Source of the DNA: Gammaproteobacteria bacterium MFB021
Lineage (GTDB): Bacteria; Pseudomonadota; Gammaproteobacteria; Pseudomonadales; Halomonadaceae
Assembly (NCBI GenBank): GCA_000737985.1
Contig: JNVT01000013.1
Coordinates: 1 to 38,650, forward strand
Direction of reading: 5' to 3'
Length of the DNA stretch: 38,650 nucleotides
Shown here: piece after piece, positions 1 through 11,091 of the stretch
Position numbering within the stretch: the first letter of the stretch is position 1
Layout: each line of letters opens with the position of its first letter
Made by a program: the position numbers and the translations under genes
The notes under the pieces: model-generated
Seen by the model: only the letters and a program-made list of their open reading frames with translations
The model's database searches: none
Told to the model about the DNA's origin: nothing

Positions 1-1361
1 TACGGCGTCGCCTTCTCCAGCCGCGCGTAGAAGAAGCCGTCGTGGCCGTTCTGCGCGGTCAGGAGCTGGCGGCCGTGGCCGGCGGGCTGGCCCCAGGTGA
101 GGTCGTCGGGAGTGGTGGCGCGGGCATCCGGGGTGCGCGCCAGGAAGGCGGCGATCTGCTCGGCGTTCTCGGCCGGCAGCACCGAGCAGGTGGCGTAGAG
201 CAGGGTGCCGCCGGGGGCGAGCTGGCGCCACAGGTTGTCGAGCAGGCGCGCCTGCAGCGCGGCGAGGTCGCCGATGTCGCTGGCGCGGCGGGTCAGCTTG
301 ATGTCCGGGTGGCGGCGGATCACCCCGGTTCCCGAGCAGGGGGCGTCGAGCAGGATGGCATCGAAGCCCGCGCTCGGTGCCGCAGCGTCGGCGCTGTCCG
401 AGGTCTGGCCCAGCGTCTCGGCGAGCGTGGCGCTGCTGGCATCGAGGGCGCTCAGGCGGGCGTCGAGACCCAGCCGCTCCAGCGTGGCACCGACCCGCGC
501 CAGCCGGCCGGGGTCGATATCGCTGGCGGTGAGGTCGAGGGTGAAGCGTTCCAGCAGGTGCGCGCTCTTGCCGCCGGGGGCGGCGCAGGCGTCGAACACC
601 CGGGCGCTATCGCGGCCGTCGAGCGCCGGCGCCAGCAGGTCGGCGCAGAGTTGGGCCGATTCGTCCTGCACGCTGACGTCGCCCTCGGCGAACCCCGGCA
701 GCTGGTGCACGTCCACCGCCGCGGCGAGCTGGATGCCATCAGCGGCGAACTGGCAGGCGCCGGCCTCGATGCCGGCGGCAGTGAGGCGTTCGAGGTAGGC
801 GTCGCGCGTGCTTCGGCGGCGATTGACGCGCAGGGTCATGGGCCCGGCCTCGTTGTTGGCCGCGCACAGGGCTTGCCAGGTGTCGGGCCAGGCCTGGCGC
901 AGCGCCTTGAGCAGCCAGGCGGGGTGCCATAGCGCCACCGGCGGGTCGCGGGCGACCTTGGCCTGGAGCGCCACCGATTCGCGCTGGAAGCGGCGCAGGC
1001 AGCCGTTGAGCACGCGGGTGGCCCAGGCCTTGCCCAGCCCGCGGGCGGCACCGGCGGTCTCGCTGACGGCGGCGTGCGCCGGCACGCGCATGTGCAGGAG
1101 CTGGTAGAGGCCCAGCAGCAGCAGCGCCTGCACGTCGCTGTCGCGCTTCTTGAACGGCTGGCGCAGTAGCTCCGCGGCCAATGCATCTAGGCGCGGATAA
1201 GCGCGGCAGACACCGAAGCAGAGCGCCTTGACGAAGCCGCGGTCGCGCTCGGCCACCGCGTGGGCGGCGATCTCGCCATCGAGTGAGGCCAGCGAGCCTT
1301 CGCCGTTGATCACCGGCACCAGCAGCTTGGCGGCCACGGCCCGTGCACTGATTGCGCTCAT
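1..1361 (-). CDS. rsmB: 16S rRNA (cytosine-967-C5)-methyltransferase RsmB, 3' end cut by window
   Basis: SAM-dependent enzyme that methylates C967 of 16S rRNA in free 30S subunits. Reading leftward from the ATG at 1361, 453 codons are open to the window edge. The last visible residues ([12 protein letters not shown]) are the usual RsmB C-terminus, so only a few codons should be missing. Visible motifs are the SAM-binding loop [11 protein letters not shown], the DAPCSGTG motif with one conserved cysteine, and [10 protein letters not shown] with the catalytic cysteine. The N-terminal region fits the NusB-like RNA-binding domain of the family. Its ATG overlaps the fmt stop by four bases (ATGA), so translational coupling with fmt is likely. 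The E. coli protein is about 430 residues, a similar length. Confidence 0.96.
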   Translation of the reverse strand, partial: MSAISARAVAAKLLVPVINGEGSLASLDGEIAAHAVAERDRGFVKALCFGVCRAYPRLDALAAELLRQPFKKRDSDVQALLLLGLYQLLHMRVPAHAAVSETAGAARGLGKAWATRVLNGCLRRFQRESVALQAKVARDPPVALWHPAWLLKALRQAWPDTWQALCAANNEAGPMTLRVNRRRSTRDAYLERLTAAGIEAGACQFAADGIQLAAAVDVHQLPGFAEGDVSVQDESAQLCADLLAPALDGRDSARVFDACAAPGGKSAHLLERFTLDLTASDIDPGRLARVGATLERLGLDARLSALDASSATLAETLGQTSDSADAAAPSAGFDAILLDAPCSGTGVIRRHPDIKLTRRASDIGDLAALQARLLDNLWRQLAPGGTLLYATCSVLPAENAEQIAAFLARTPDARATTPDDLTWGQPAGHGRQLLTAQNGHDGFFYARLEKATP

Positions 1362-2380
1362 GCGTCGGCTCCTGTCGACTCTTCTGACTGGCCCAGGTCT
1401 GGCTGGCCCAGGCGCTGCCCGGCGCCGAGCCGTGACGCCTTGGCGTTGAGCAGGTCGCGTGCTGCCAGCGGCTTGCCGCCCGGCAGCTGCAGCCGGGTGA
1501 CCCGCAGTACCTCGCGTCCCTCGCTACCGCAGGCGATGCGCAGGGCGTCGTCCGCCGGGGCGAGCAGGGTGCCGGGGGGCGTGGCGGTCTGGGCGGTGTC
1601 CGTCTCGGCCTCGGCCAGCCACAGGCGCACGCTGTCGCCGTCGAGCCGTGTCCAGGCCACCGGCCACGGGTTGAAGGCGCGCACCCGGCGGGCTAGCGCC
1701 GCGGCGGGCTGGCGGAAGTCGAGTTCGGCTTCGGCCTTGGAGAGCTTGCTGGCGTAGGTGACCCCGTCGTCAGGCTGCGGCGTCGGAGTCAGGTCGCCCT
1801 CGCTCAGCGCGTCGAGGCCGGCGATCAGAGTTTCTCCACCGAGGGCGGCCAGGGTGTCGTGGAGCGTGCCACCGGTGGTGCTGGCGTCGATCGGCGTGCG
1901 CCGCACCAGCAGCATGTCGCCGGTATCCAGGCCGGCATCCATCTGCATCAGGGTGATACCGCTCTCGCGGTCACCCGCTTCGATGGCGCGCTGGATCGGC
2001 GCCGCACCGCGCCAGCGCGGCAGCAGCGATGCGTGCACGTTGAGGCACCCCAGCCGCGGCAGGTCGAGCACCGCCTGTGGCAGCAGCAGGCCATAGGCGA
2101 CTACCACCATCACGTCGGCTGCGAAGTCGGCCAGCGTCTGCTGCGCCTCGGGCGTCTTGAGCGAGGTCGGCTGACACACCGGCAGGGCGTGATCCAGCGC
2201 CAACTGCTTGACCGGGCTCGGCGTCAGCTTGCGTCCGCGGCCGGCGGGGCGGTCGGGCTGGGTGTAGACGGCGACGACCTGATGGCGCGAGTCGAGCAGC
2301 GCCTGCAGGCTCTCGGCGGCGAAGTCGGGCGTACCGGCGAAGACGATACGTAGCGCGCGGCCGTCGGTGCTGTGGCTCAT
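1358..2380 (-). CDS. fmt: methionyl-tRNA formyltransferase
   Basis: Transfers a formyl group from 10-formyl-tetrahydrofolate to Met-tRNA(fMet) for translation initiation. The protein has 340 residues. The start chosen is the ATG at 2380 ([20 protein letters not shown]), preceded by an AGAGGAA ribosome site; an in-frame start eight codons upstream is less likely. Catalytic residues are visible as N114 and H116 in LNVHASLLP and D152 in MDAGLDTGD, together with the [12 protein letters not shown] signature. The C-terminal domain is the normal tRNA-binding part. It lies 85 bp downstream of def and overlaps rsmB by four bases, the common def-fmt-rsmB order of proteobacteria. Confidence 0.97.
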   Translation of the reverse strand: MSHSTDGRALRIVFAGTPDFAAESLQALLDSRHQVVAVYTQPDRPAGRGRKLTPSPVKQLALDHALPVCQPTSLKTPEAQQTLADFAADVMVVVAYGLLLPQAVLDLPRLGCLNVHASLLPRWRGAAPIQRAIEAGDRESGITLMQMDAGLDTGDMLLVRRTPIDASTTGGTLHDTLAALGGETLIAGLDALSEGDLTPTPQPDDGVTYASKLSKAEAELDFRQPAAALARRVRAFNPWPVAWTRLDGDSVRLWLAEAETDTAQTATPPGTLLAPADDALRIACGSEGREVLRVTRLQLPGGKPLAARDLLNAKASRLGAGQRLGQPDLGQSEESTGADA

Positions 2381-2465
2381 GCGGCGGGGTTCCTCTCGAA
2401 GCACGAAAGGCTGGCGTCACAGTGACGGCCGGCCTCGAACGAAGACTGACGTGGGCGAATCCGGA

Positions 2466-2978
2466 TCAGGCGTCCTGATCCTGCTTGTGGCGCTTCTGCA
2501 TCTTCTTGAGCACACGGTCGCGCTTGAGCGGCGACAGGTAGTCGACGAACAGCACGCCTTCGAGGTGATCGCACTCGTGCTGGATGCAGTGGGCGAGCAG
2601 GCCGTCGGCGTCGAGCTCGTAGGCCTTGCCGTCACGGTCGGTCGCTTTCAGGTGAACGCGCAGGGCGCGCGGTACTTCGGCGTAGTAGTCGGGGATCGAC
2701 AGGCAGCCTTCCTGCAGCGGCTGACGCTCGTCATCCAGCGGCGTGTAGCTCGGGTTGATCAGCACCAGCGGCGAGCTGCGGTCGTCGCTGACGTCCATGA
2801 CGATCACGCGCTGGTGCACGTCGATCTGGGTCGCCGCCAGACCGATGCCCGAGGCGTCGTACATGGTCTCGATCATGTCGTCGACCAAGGCGCGGATCTC
2901 GTCGTCGACCTGCGCCACCGGGGCGGCCTTGGTGCGCAGGCGGGGATCGGGATATTCGAGGATGGTTCTGATGGCCAT
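2466..2978 (-). CDS. def: peptide deformylase
   Basis: Removes the N-formyl group from nascent proteins; a metal enzyme acting at the ribosome exit. The protein has 170 residues, the normal length. All three family motifs are present: GIGLAATQ (44-51), EGCLS (90-94, with metal ligand C92) and HECDH (134-138, two histidine ligands and the catalytic glutamate). The ATG at 2978 ([15 protein letters not shown]) matches the usual N-terminus; longer readings would run through the promoter. It heads the def-fmt-rsmB unit and is divergent from the LysM gene. Confidence 0.97.
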   Translation of the reverse strand: MAIRTILEYPDPRLRTKAAPVAQVDDEIRALVDDMIETMYDASGIGLAATQIDVHQRVIVMDVSDDRSSPLVLINPSYTPLDDERQPLQEGCLSIPDYYAEVPRALRVHLKATDRDGKAYELDADGLLAHCIQHECDHLEGVLFVDYLSPLKRDRVLKKMQKRHKQDQDA

Positions 2979-3018
2979 AGCGTTCTGGGTGCCCGTCGGC
3001 GTGTTGACGTAATCCGCT

Positions 3019-3047
3019 ATTGTAGAGCCGCGGCGGTGCGTTCTCAA
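3019..3047 (-). promoter_or_regulatory. sigma70-type promoter for def-fmt-rsmB
   Basis: On the minus strand, TTGAGA (3047-3042) and TACAAT (3024-3019) are separated by exactly 17 bases. The -10 lies about 40 bases upstream of the def start. Both hexamers are close to the sigma70 consensus and the position fits. This is a sequence-based prediction only. Confidence 0.7.
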
Positions 3048-3109
3048 AATCCTGTGACGCGATCGGGGCTTTCTAGAGTGCATTCAAGTCCCGTCGGCAC
3101 GGGCCGATC

Positions 3110-3162
3110 TATTCCTGACAGGCGCGGCACCGCCGCGCGACCGATATCCCGCGTCAGGAATA
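3110..3162 (+). promoter_or_regulatory. nested inverted repeat in the leader of the LysM gene, covering its ribosome site
   Basis: A perfect 10-bp inverted repeat (TATTCCTGAC at 3110-3119, GTCAGGAATA at 3153-3162) encloses a second hairpin of GCGCGGC (3122-3128) and GCCGCGC (3132-3138) with a three-base loop. The right arm of the outer stem contains the AGGAA that serves as Shine-Dalgarno for the ATG at 3168. If transcribed, the structure would sequester the ribosome site. It could instead be an operator read as DNA. Function is inferred. Confidence 0.5.
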
Positions 3163-3167
3163 AAGCG

Positions 3168-4286
3168 ATGGCGAACGGCCTGCGGCTCCCACCCACTCGG
3201 TTCTTTCGCCGCCTGGCGTCATCCGCACTCGGCTGTGCGCTCTTGATGTTCACGCTGGCCGGGCCGGGTGTGACACCGGCGCTGGCCTACACCCTCAAGC
3301 CCGATGCCCCGAGTCGCTATCAGGTGCGCCCTGGCGACACCCTGTGGGGCGTGGCGGCGCGCTTTCTCGAAGACCCCTGGTCCTGGCGCGAGCTTTTGCG
3401 GCGCAACCCCGGCGTGGCCGGGCCCGAGCAGCTCTACCCCGGCGATGTGCTGGTGCTCGACCCTGGCGCCGGTGGGCCCGCGCTGCGTGTCGAGCGTGGC
3501 CGTGGTGAGACGGTCAGGCTCTCGCCCCAGGTGCGACGGGCGCCGGTGCGAGAGGCGCTGCCCAGCCTGCCGCTGGAGCGGATACGGGTATTTCTGAAGG
3601 CTTACCGGATCGTCGATCCCGCCCTGCTGGACTCGGCGCCGCGGGTGGTGGCGGGGCAGGGTGGGCGCCTGCTCAGCGGCGCCGGGGATCGGCTCTACGC
3701 CCAGGGGCGGCTGCCAGCGGTGGGCACGCGGCTGGGCATCTACCGCGCGGGAGACGACTACCGCAATCCAGCTGACGGTGCTCCCCTGGGGCGTGAGCTG
3801 CAGCGCCTGGGCGAGGCACGGGTGGTTGAGCGCCAGCCTGGCGTGAGCGAGCTGGAAGTGCTCGATGCCGGGCGCGAGATCCGCGCCGGAGACGTCCTGC
3901 TGACGCTGGACGACGGCGGCATCACCACCGAGTTCCTGCCGCGGGCGCCGGCCTCGCCGATCACCGCGACCCTGCTCGCGGTGCCCGGCGGGGTGCGCTT
4001 CATCGGGCGCGACGACGTGGTGGCGATCGATCGCGGGCGTGCCGACGGGCTGGAGCCGGGGCACGTGCTGCAGGTGATGCGCCAGGGCGAGCGGGTACGC
4101 GCCGCCGACGGCGAGGGCTGGATCACCCTGCCGCCACACGAGGCGGGCGCGGTGATGGTGTTCCGAGTCTTCGACCATCTCGCCTATGCGCTGGTGATGC
4201 GCGCCTCCGAGGCGCTGGCGGTGGGGGATCGGCTGACCACGCCCCAGGCACTTGGCGCCACGATGGCACGTGCGGAGGCGCCGTGA
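3168..4286 (+). CDS. exported LysM-domain protein (upstream of dprA)
   Basis: The product has 372 residues. An N-terminal signal peptide is clear: arginine-rich start, hydrophobic core SALGCALLMFTLAG and a likely cleavage after ALA near residue 36. One LysM domain spans roughly residues 46-95 (YQVRPGDTLWGVAARF ... LYPGDVLVL), so the protein probably binds peptidoglycan in the periplasm. The remaining 270 residues belong to the conserved LysM family found next to dprA in many gammaproteobacteria; their function is unknown. The ATG at 3168 has AGGAA eight bases upstream. The stop overlaps the GTG start of dprA (GTGA), so the two are probably translated together. Confidence 0.9.
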   Translation: MANGLRLPPTRFFRRLASSALGCALLMFTLAGPGVTPALAYTLKPDAPSRYQVRPGDTLWGVAARFLEDPWSWRELLRRNPGVAGPEQLYPGDVLVLDPGAGGPALRVERGRGETVRLSPQVRRAPVREALPSLPLERIRVFLKAYRIVDPALLDSAPRVVAGQGGRLLSGAGDRLYAQGRLPAVGTRLGIYRAGDDYRNPADGAPLGRELQRLGEARVVERQPGVSELEVLDAGREIRAGDVLLTLDDGGITTEFLPRAPASPITATLLAVPGGVRFIGRDDVVAIDRGRADGLEPGHVLQVMRQGERVRAADGEGWITLPPHEAGAVMVFRVFDHLAYALVMRASEALAVGDRLTTPQALGATMARAEAP

Positions 4287-5437
4287 GTTCGGCGGGGCCG
4301 ACACTGCGCGACTGGCTGGCGCTGGCTGCACTGCCCGGGCTCGGCCCCGCGCGGCTGTCGCCGCTGCTGCAGCGCTGGCGCGAGCCCGAGTCGCTAGCCT
4401 GGCCGCAGGGCTGGCTGGCGGCACTACCGGCTCGGCTGGCCCAGTCGCTGCGGCTGTGGCTCGATCATCCGGCGAATAGCCCGCTCGGGGCTTCGGTCGA
4501 GGCGGCGCTGGCATGGCAGGCCGAGAGCCCGCACCACCATCTGCTGCATCCGGGGCATGCTGCCTGGCCTGCGTTGCTCGATCAGCTCCCCGACCCGCCG
4601 CTGGTGCTGTGGGCCAAGGGCAATCTGAGCGCGTTGGTGCCGCCGGCGATCGCCATCGTCGGCACCCGCAAGCCGACTCGAGAGGGCGGTGACAACGCCG
4701 CGGCCTTCGCCCGTGACTTGATCGCGCGCGGCTTCGGCGTGGTCAGCGGCATGGCGCTGGGTATCGATGGCATCGCCCAGCACACCGCGCTGCAGGTTGG
4801 CGGCGCCACCGTCGGCGTGCTCGGCTGCGGCGTCGACGTGGTCTATCCGCCGCGCCACGCCGGGTTGTACCGCGATCTGCTGGCGGGTCGCGGACTGCTG
4901 CTGTCGGAGCATCCGGCCGATACCGCCGCGCATCCGCGCTTCTTTCCGCGCCGCAATCGGCTGATCACCGGGTTGTCTCAGGGCGTGCTGGTGGTGGAAG
5001 CCGCGGAGAAGAGCGGCTCGCTGGTCAGCGCGCGCCTGGGTCTCGAACAAGGGCGCGAGGTGTTCACCCTGCCGGGCTCGATCCACAACCCCCAGGCCAG
5101 CGGCTGCCTGCGGCTGATCCAGCGCGGCGAGGCAGCGCTGGTGCGCAACGTCGACGACATACTGGCCGAACTGGGGCACTGGACACCGGCAACGGCTGGC
5201 GAGCAGCTGGACACGGCGCCATCCGAGGCTGCCACGCCACCGTTCACGAGCCCGGAGGCGTCGGTCGGGCCGCACGCCGGGGTATTGGCGCAATTGAGCG
5301 ATACCCCGACGCCGATCGACGTGCTGGTGGCAGCGTGCGGCGAGTCGGTCGCCACGCTGCAACTGGCGCTGCTCGAGCTCGAGCTGGAAGGGCAAGCGGC
5401 GCAGACCGCGGGCGGCTGGGTACGCCGCCGCGGTTGA
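4283..5437 (+). CDS. dprA: DNA-processing protein DprA (Smf)
   Basis: Binds incoming single-stranded DNA during transformation and loads RecA; it is also widespread in bacteria not known to be competent. The protein has 384 residues with a GTG start that overlaps the LysM gene stop. The extended Rossmann fold is recognisable from IVGTRKPT (125-132), SGMALGID (155-162), GCGVDVVYP and FPRRNRLITG (221-230). An N-terminal SAM-like helical region and a C-terminal winged-helix region (about 320-380, ending GGWVRRRG) complete the usual DprA plan. No truncation or missing motif was noticed. Confidence 0.95.
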   Translation: MSSAGPTLRDWLALAALPGLGPARLSPLLQRWREPESLAWPQGWLAALPARLAQSLRLWLDHPANSPLGASVEAALAWQAESPHHHLLHPGHAAWPALLDQLPDPPLVLWAKGNLSALVPPAIAIVGTRKPTREGGDNAAAFARDLIARGFGVVSGMALGIDGIAQHTALQVGGATVGVLGCGVDVVYPPRHAGLYRDLLAGRGLLLSEHPADTAAHPRFFPRRNRLITGLSQGVLVVEAAEKSGSLVSARLGLEQGREVFTLPGSIHNPQASGCLRLIQRGEAALVRNVDDILAELGHWTPATAGEQLDTAPSEAATPPFTSPEASVGPHAGVLAQLSDTPTPIDVLVAACGESVATLQLALLELELEGQAAQTAGGWVRRRG

Positions 5438-5461
5438 ATGTCGGCTAGACAGGATCTGTGC

Positions 5462-5495
5462 TCGGCCTCCGGACGTGGTTCGTCTCGGAGGCCGA
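5462..5495. terminator. hairpin between convergent dprA and acid phosphatase genes
   Basis: TCGGCCTCCG (5462-5471) pairs with CGGAGGCCGA (5486-5495). Inside, GACG and CGTC pair again with one bulged base, giving a nearly continuous 14-bp stem. It lies between two convergent stop codons. There is no clear T-run on either side, so it is terminator-like rather than a canonical intrinsic terminator. Confidence 0.5.
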
Positions 5496-5529
5496 ATACG
5501 TTGGGTGATTTGCAAACCAATCGCGCGGC

Positions 5530-6372
5530 TCAGGGCGTCTCCGGGCCGCCCCACTGCTGCAGATGGTTGCGCCGGGCGCGGGCTTTCTGCGCGTCGTCCA
5601 GGCCCCAGTCGTTGTGATAGAGCGCGCCCTCCCAGGCGCCATAAGCGGGGTTGGGCAGCACGATGTAGCGGCTGCCGAAGGCGTCCGGCTGGGCCTCGAC
5701 GGCAGCGCGCCGGGCCTCGGCGCTGGCACGCTCGAAGCCCGCCGAAAAGTCGCCCAGATTGTCTCCCATCAGCAGGATCACCCAGTGCGACTGCGCCACC
5801 CGCTGGCGGCGTGCGGTCTTGTCGCTGCTCTCGATGCGCGGCAGGAAGTGCGCCTCGTCGGCATCGGGGAAGCCGACCTGGCGCAGGTTGCGCAGCGTGG
5901 CCGGGGTCTCGTCGGCGCGCCGATTGGTGATGTAGAAAACGGCCACCCCGCGCGAGGCGGCGTAGTCGAGAAACGCCTTGGCCCCAGGCATTGCCCGAGC
6001 GCTGGCCTTGTCCACCCACTGGTGCCAGGTATCGCTCTGATAGTTCTCGCCGCTGGCGATCAGCCACGCTTCGTAGGGACTGTTGTCGAGCACCGTTTCG
6101 TCGACATCGACCACGATCGCCGGGGGCCGCTGCTGCCCGTCGGCGGCGGCCAGCGCGCGGTCGAGGTTACGCCGCGCGAGATTGAACGCCTGGTGGCTCA
6201 ACGCGGCGTACTCACCGGAGGTCTGCATCCACAGCGTCGCCATCACCAGCTGATCGGAGAGCGCGGACGCCGGCGGCTGGTTCGTCTGCTGGGCCGGCTG
6301 CTGGGCGCAGGCGCTGAGGCCGCCGGCGCAGACCAGGCCGAGCAGCGCGAGGGATAGAGACGATCGTGTCAT
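5530..6372 (-). CDS. HAD-family acid phosphatase, lipoprotein e(P4) type
   Basis: Predicted outer-membrane-anchored class C acid phosphatase/5'-nucleotidase of 280 residues. The start is the ATG at 6372 with AGGAG upstream. A short signal peptide leads to the lipobox LSAC, giving lipidation at C22. The HAD catalytic motif VVDVDETVLDNS holds the nucleophile and acid aspartates (D89, D91). FYITNRRADET is motif II and LLMGDNLGDFS the C-terminal metal-binding motif. In Haemophilus, lipoprotein e(P4) releases phosphate from nucleotides such as NMN and from phosphomonoesters, allowing uptake of the product. The substrate here is not known. It is convergent with dprA and divergent from tsaC. Confidence 0.9.
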   Translation of the reverse strand: MTRSSLSLALLGLVCAGGLSACAQQPAQQTNQPPASALSDQLVMATLWMQTSGEYAALSHQAFNLARRNLDRALAAADGQQRPPAIVVDVDETVLDNSPYEAWLIASGENYQSDTWHQWVDKASARAMPGAKAFLDYAASRGVAVFYITNRRADETPATLRNLRQVGFPDADEAHFLPRIESSDKTARRQRVAQSHWVILLMGDNLGDFSAGFERASAEARRAAVEAQPDAFGSRYIVLPNPAYGAWEGALYHNDWGLDDAQKARARRNHLQQWGGPETP

Positions 6373-6620
6373 CGTGGGCTCCTGAAACAAGGTGAGAGTC
6401 GGGGTGACGCCGGGCACGTTTCGGTACGCTGCCACTCGTTTCACTATGGCCGGCCTACGCCGCGGGCGCCATCTTCGCTGGCCGCAGTCCGATACCTGGC
6501 GCCCAAGGTCTGATCTTGGGTGCGCCTTGCGTCAGGGTGCGACGCTCGGGCGCGGGGGTGAGCCTGAGGCGGCGTGTTACCATCGCCGCAGCTTGAACAA
6601 GGCAACTCGAGGAAGCGGAG

Positions 6621-9009
<2,389 letters not shown>

Positions 9010-9010
9010 G

Positions 9011-9152
9011 GGAAACACTGCATAAATGCCTGCACGCGCGAATGGCTGCGTTACGCGGTACTCGAAAGCTCGCCTAACCCCAAGTTATGTCTCGCTGTCT
9101 GCGTTCCGGGCGCCTTGCCCTTCATCTCGTTCGGCGATTTATTCAGCTTTCC
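9011..9152 (+). mobile_element. MITE-like element, family A, copy 1 (142 bp)
   Basis: The ends form an imperfect terminal inverted repeat: GGAAACACTGCATAAAT at the left, and ATTTATTCAGCTTTCC (reverse complement GGAAAGCTGAATAAAT) at the right. No coding sequence is present. It matches 29138-29280 in the same orientation with about 13 mismatches and one gap, roughly 90% identity. CTAA follows the right end, but the left flank is TGAG, so no target duplication is visible for this copy. It sits directly behind aroE. Non-autonomous mobilisation is inferred from the architecture. Confidence 0.75.
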
Positions 9153-9266
9153 CTAAGACCGCGCATTGCTCGTCGCGCTCGGTCAACCGTTTGCGATCTC
9201 AGCCCTTGGTGCAGTCGCCGAACGTAGAGTGCGGGCGTAAAGCCCAGTCGTGAGGCACAGATGGCA
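9153..9266. other. intergenic remainder with no recognised feature
   Basis: Together with the element to its left and the hairpin to its right, this completes the 320-bp gap between convergent aroE and the M48 protease gene. Apart from a small GGGC-GTAAA-GCCC palindrome around 9231-9244, no gene, RNA or repeat was recognised. Confidence 0.5.
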
Positions 9267-9302
9267 GACGGCCGCCGCCGGAGCGTTCCGGCGGCGGCCG
9301 TC
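9267..9302. terminator. strong GC hairpin downstream of the M48 protease gene
   Basis: GACGGCCGCCGCCGGA (9267-9282) pairs perfectly over 16 bp with TCCGGCGGCGGCCGTC (9287-9302) around a four-base loop. It lies 27 bases beyond the protease stop and also faces aroE. Neither strand has a T-run, so it is either a U-less terminator or an mRNA 3'-end stabiliser. Confidence 0.55.
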
Positions 9303-9329
9303 GTCGTTGCAGGGCAGGATGTCTTCGGC

Positions 9330-10136
9330 TCACGCCTTGCAGTTGGGCCGCCGCCCGGCCGCCTTGGCCTGTTCGTAGCGCGGCACCGCTTCGTCGAGGC
9401 GGTTCTTCAGCCCGCTCATGCGCTGGTCGTTGCTGGGGTGGGTCGACATCCACGCCGGCGGCTCGCCCTGGCTGTTGGCGGCCATGTTCTGCCACAGATC
9501 GAGGCTGGCGCGGGGGTCGAACCCGGCGTCCGCCATCAGATCCAGACCCACCAGATCGGCTTCCGACTCCTGCTTGCGCGAGAACGGCAGGATCACGCCG
9601 TACTGCGCCCCGGCGCCCAGCAGACCCATCACCTGTTCGCCGCCCGCGCCCTGCAGCCCGGCGGCGCTCTGCAGTACCGACAGCCCAGTCTGGGTGGCGG
9701 CCTGGGTGGAGACCCGCTCGTTGGCATGGTGCGCCAACACGTGACCGACCTCGTGGCCGATCACCGCGGCGAGCTGGTCCTGGTTGGTGGCGACCTTGAG
9801 CAGCCCGGTGTTGACACCGATATAGCCGCCGGGCAGGGCGAAGGCGTTGGCAGTGTCATCCTTGAACAGCTTCACCTGCCACTTGCCGATACCGGCGCTG
9901 GCCGGCACCTGGGCGGTGATGGCGTCGGCCACGCACTGCACGTAGCTCGCCTGGGCGCCGCCCACCGTGGGCAATTGCTGCTCGTACTGGCTGAAACTTT
10001 GCTTGCCCATCTGGGCCAGCTCGTCATCGGAGTAGAAGGCGAGCTGGTTGCGCCCCAGAGGTGAGGTGCTACAGGCGCTGAGTAGCGCCGCGACGCCGAG
10101 AACGCCCAGGGCGCGGCGCGAGAGGGTGAGTGACAT
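9330..10136 (-). CDS. M48-family zinc metalloprotease, lipoprotein (LoiP/YggG-like)
   Basis: Periplasm-facing protease predicted to be anchored in the outer membrane. The protein has 268 residues with a signal peptide and lipobox LSAC (Cys 22). The zinc site is HEVGHVLAHHANERVS, with the third ligand in KQESEADLVGLDLM. The family includes E. coli LoiP and BepA, which degrade damaged or misassembled envelope proteins. This protein is LoiP-sized and lacks the BepA TPR domain. A CGGAGA ribosome site precedes the ATG. Assignment to the M48B/C type is firm; the substrate is unknown. Confidence 0.92.
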   Translation of the reverse strand: MSLTLSRRALGVLGVAALLSACSTSPLGRNQLAFYSDDELAQMGKQSFSQYEQQLPTVGGAQASYVQCVADAITAQVPASAGIGKWQVKLFKDDTANAFALPGGYIGVNTGLLKVATNQDQLAAVIGHEVGHVLAHHANERVSTQAATQTGLSVLQSAAGLQGAGGEQVMGLLGAGAQYGVILPFSRKQESEADLVGLDLMADAGFDPRASLDLWQNMAANSQGEPPAWMSTHPSNDQRMSGLKNRLDEAVPRYEQAKAAGRRPNCKA

Positions 10137-10318
10137 GCGGGTCTCCGAATACGAGTCTGGCGTTATCGTTGCTGTCTTGGCTGACGTCGAGTGCGGGCCG
10201 GTAGGGTGGTAACCGAGTCGGTTCGTCGCGTCAGCCCGTCCAAGATACCCGGCCTGCCCGGGCGGTCAACCGGGGCGTATTCCGGGCGTCGAGCACCGCT
10301 CACTGGCCGGCTCCGGCG

Positions 10319-10939
10319 TCAAGGCGTGGGCGCTGGGGCGGTCTCGGCGCTGGTCTGCGTGCCGACATCGAGTTGCACGGTCGGGGCAGAGACCACTCGG
10401 GCCAGCGCCGGCGGCAGTGTGGGGGTCAGACTGAGATGACTGCCCGGCGGTAGTTCGCCGCTGGCGCTGAGTCGGCGCGCCAGATCGAGCAGTGAGGCGA
10501 CCTTCTGCGCACGGCTGGCCAGGGCGTCGATGCCGCGCGGCTCCAGCGCCGCCGGCAGCGTCACCGTGGTGGTCTCACCCGCGTGCAGCGGTACCGGCTG
10601 ATCGAACTCGCCGGCGACTGGCTCGGTTCCAGGCACCTGGAGTTGCCAGGCAAAGCCCTGGAGTTCGAGCGACGGCGCGTTCGCAGGCAGCGAGAGCGCC
10701 AGCGGCAGATCGATATTCACCGGCAGCCCGGCCAGGGCCAGCCCCGAGTTCAATAGGGTTTGCTCGTCGATGCCCGCGAGGCCGGGGGCGAAGTGATAGT
10801 TGCCGATACGGACGTTATCGACGCCGAGCGAGGAGAGCGCGATACGCCCGAGCAGGACACCGAGTTGGGGCAGGGCGAGGCAGCCGCCGAGCAGGGAGAT
10901 CAGCAGCAGAGCGCAGGCAAGGCGGGCACGAGACGTCAT
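10319..10939 (-). CDS. putative lipoprotein, possibly LEA14/WHy-like
   Basis: The product has 206 residues. The ATG at 10939 has a strong GAGGAGAG ribosome site. The N-terminus is a signal peptide with lipobox LGGC. The following region (VDNVRIGNYHFAPGLAG and a valine/leucine-rich beta pattern to about residue 130) resembles the water-stress WHy/LEA-2 fold of small bacterial lipoproteins. That assignment is tentative and rests on pattern alone. It lies 182 bp upstream of the M48 gene on the same strand and is divergent from the DUF815 ATPase gene. Confidence 0.75.
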   Translation of the reverse strand: MTSRARLACALLLISLLGGCLALPQLGVLLGRIALSSLGVDNVRIGNYHFAPGLAGIDEQTLLNSGLALAGLPVNIDLPLALSLPANAPSLELQGFAWQLQVPGTEPVAGEFDQPVPLHAGETTTVTLPAALEPRGIDALASRAQKVASLLDLARRLSASGELPPGSHLSLTPTLPPALARVVSAPTVQLDVGTQTSAETAPAPTP

Positions 10940-11091
10940 CGTCTCTCCTCGAAGGGAGTCATGGGGGGCGCGCGCGAGGCCCGGCCTGACTGGACCCGGC
11001 GGCGCGCGCGGCACAAGATACGCTCATCGTGGCGATTGGCAATCCCCCGCCAGCGCCGGACGTGCGATATCGACCCGAGGAGACCCGAAAG

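Noticed and set aside
2367-3167. Long upstream extension of the LysM-protein reading frame
   Set aside because: It runs antisense through def and its promoter. The signal peptide and ribosome site place the start at 3168.
4424-6067. 547-codon minus-strand open frame
   Set aside because: It is antisense to dprA and out of frame with the phosphatase. The arginine/glutamine-rich composition is typical of a GC-rich shadow frame.
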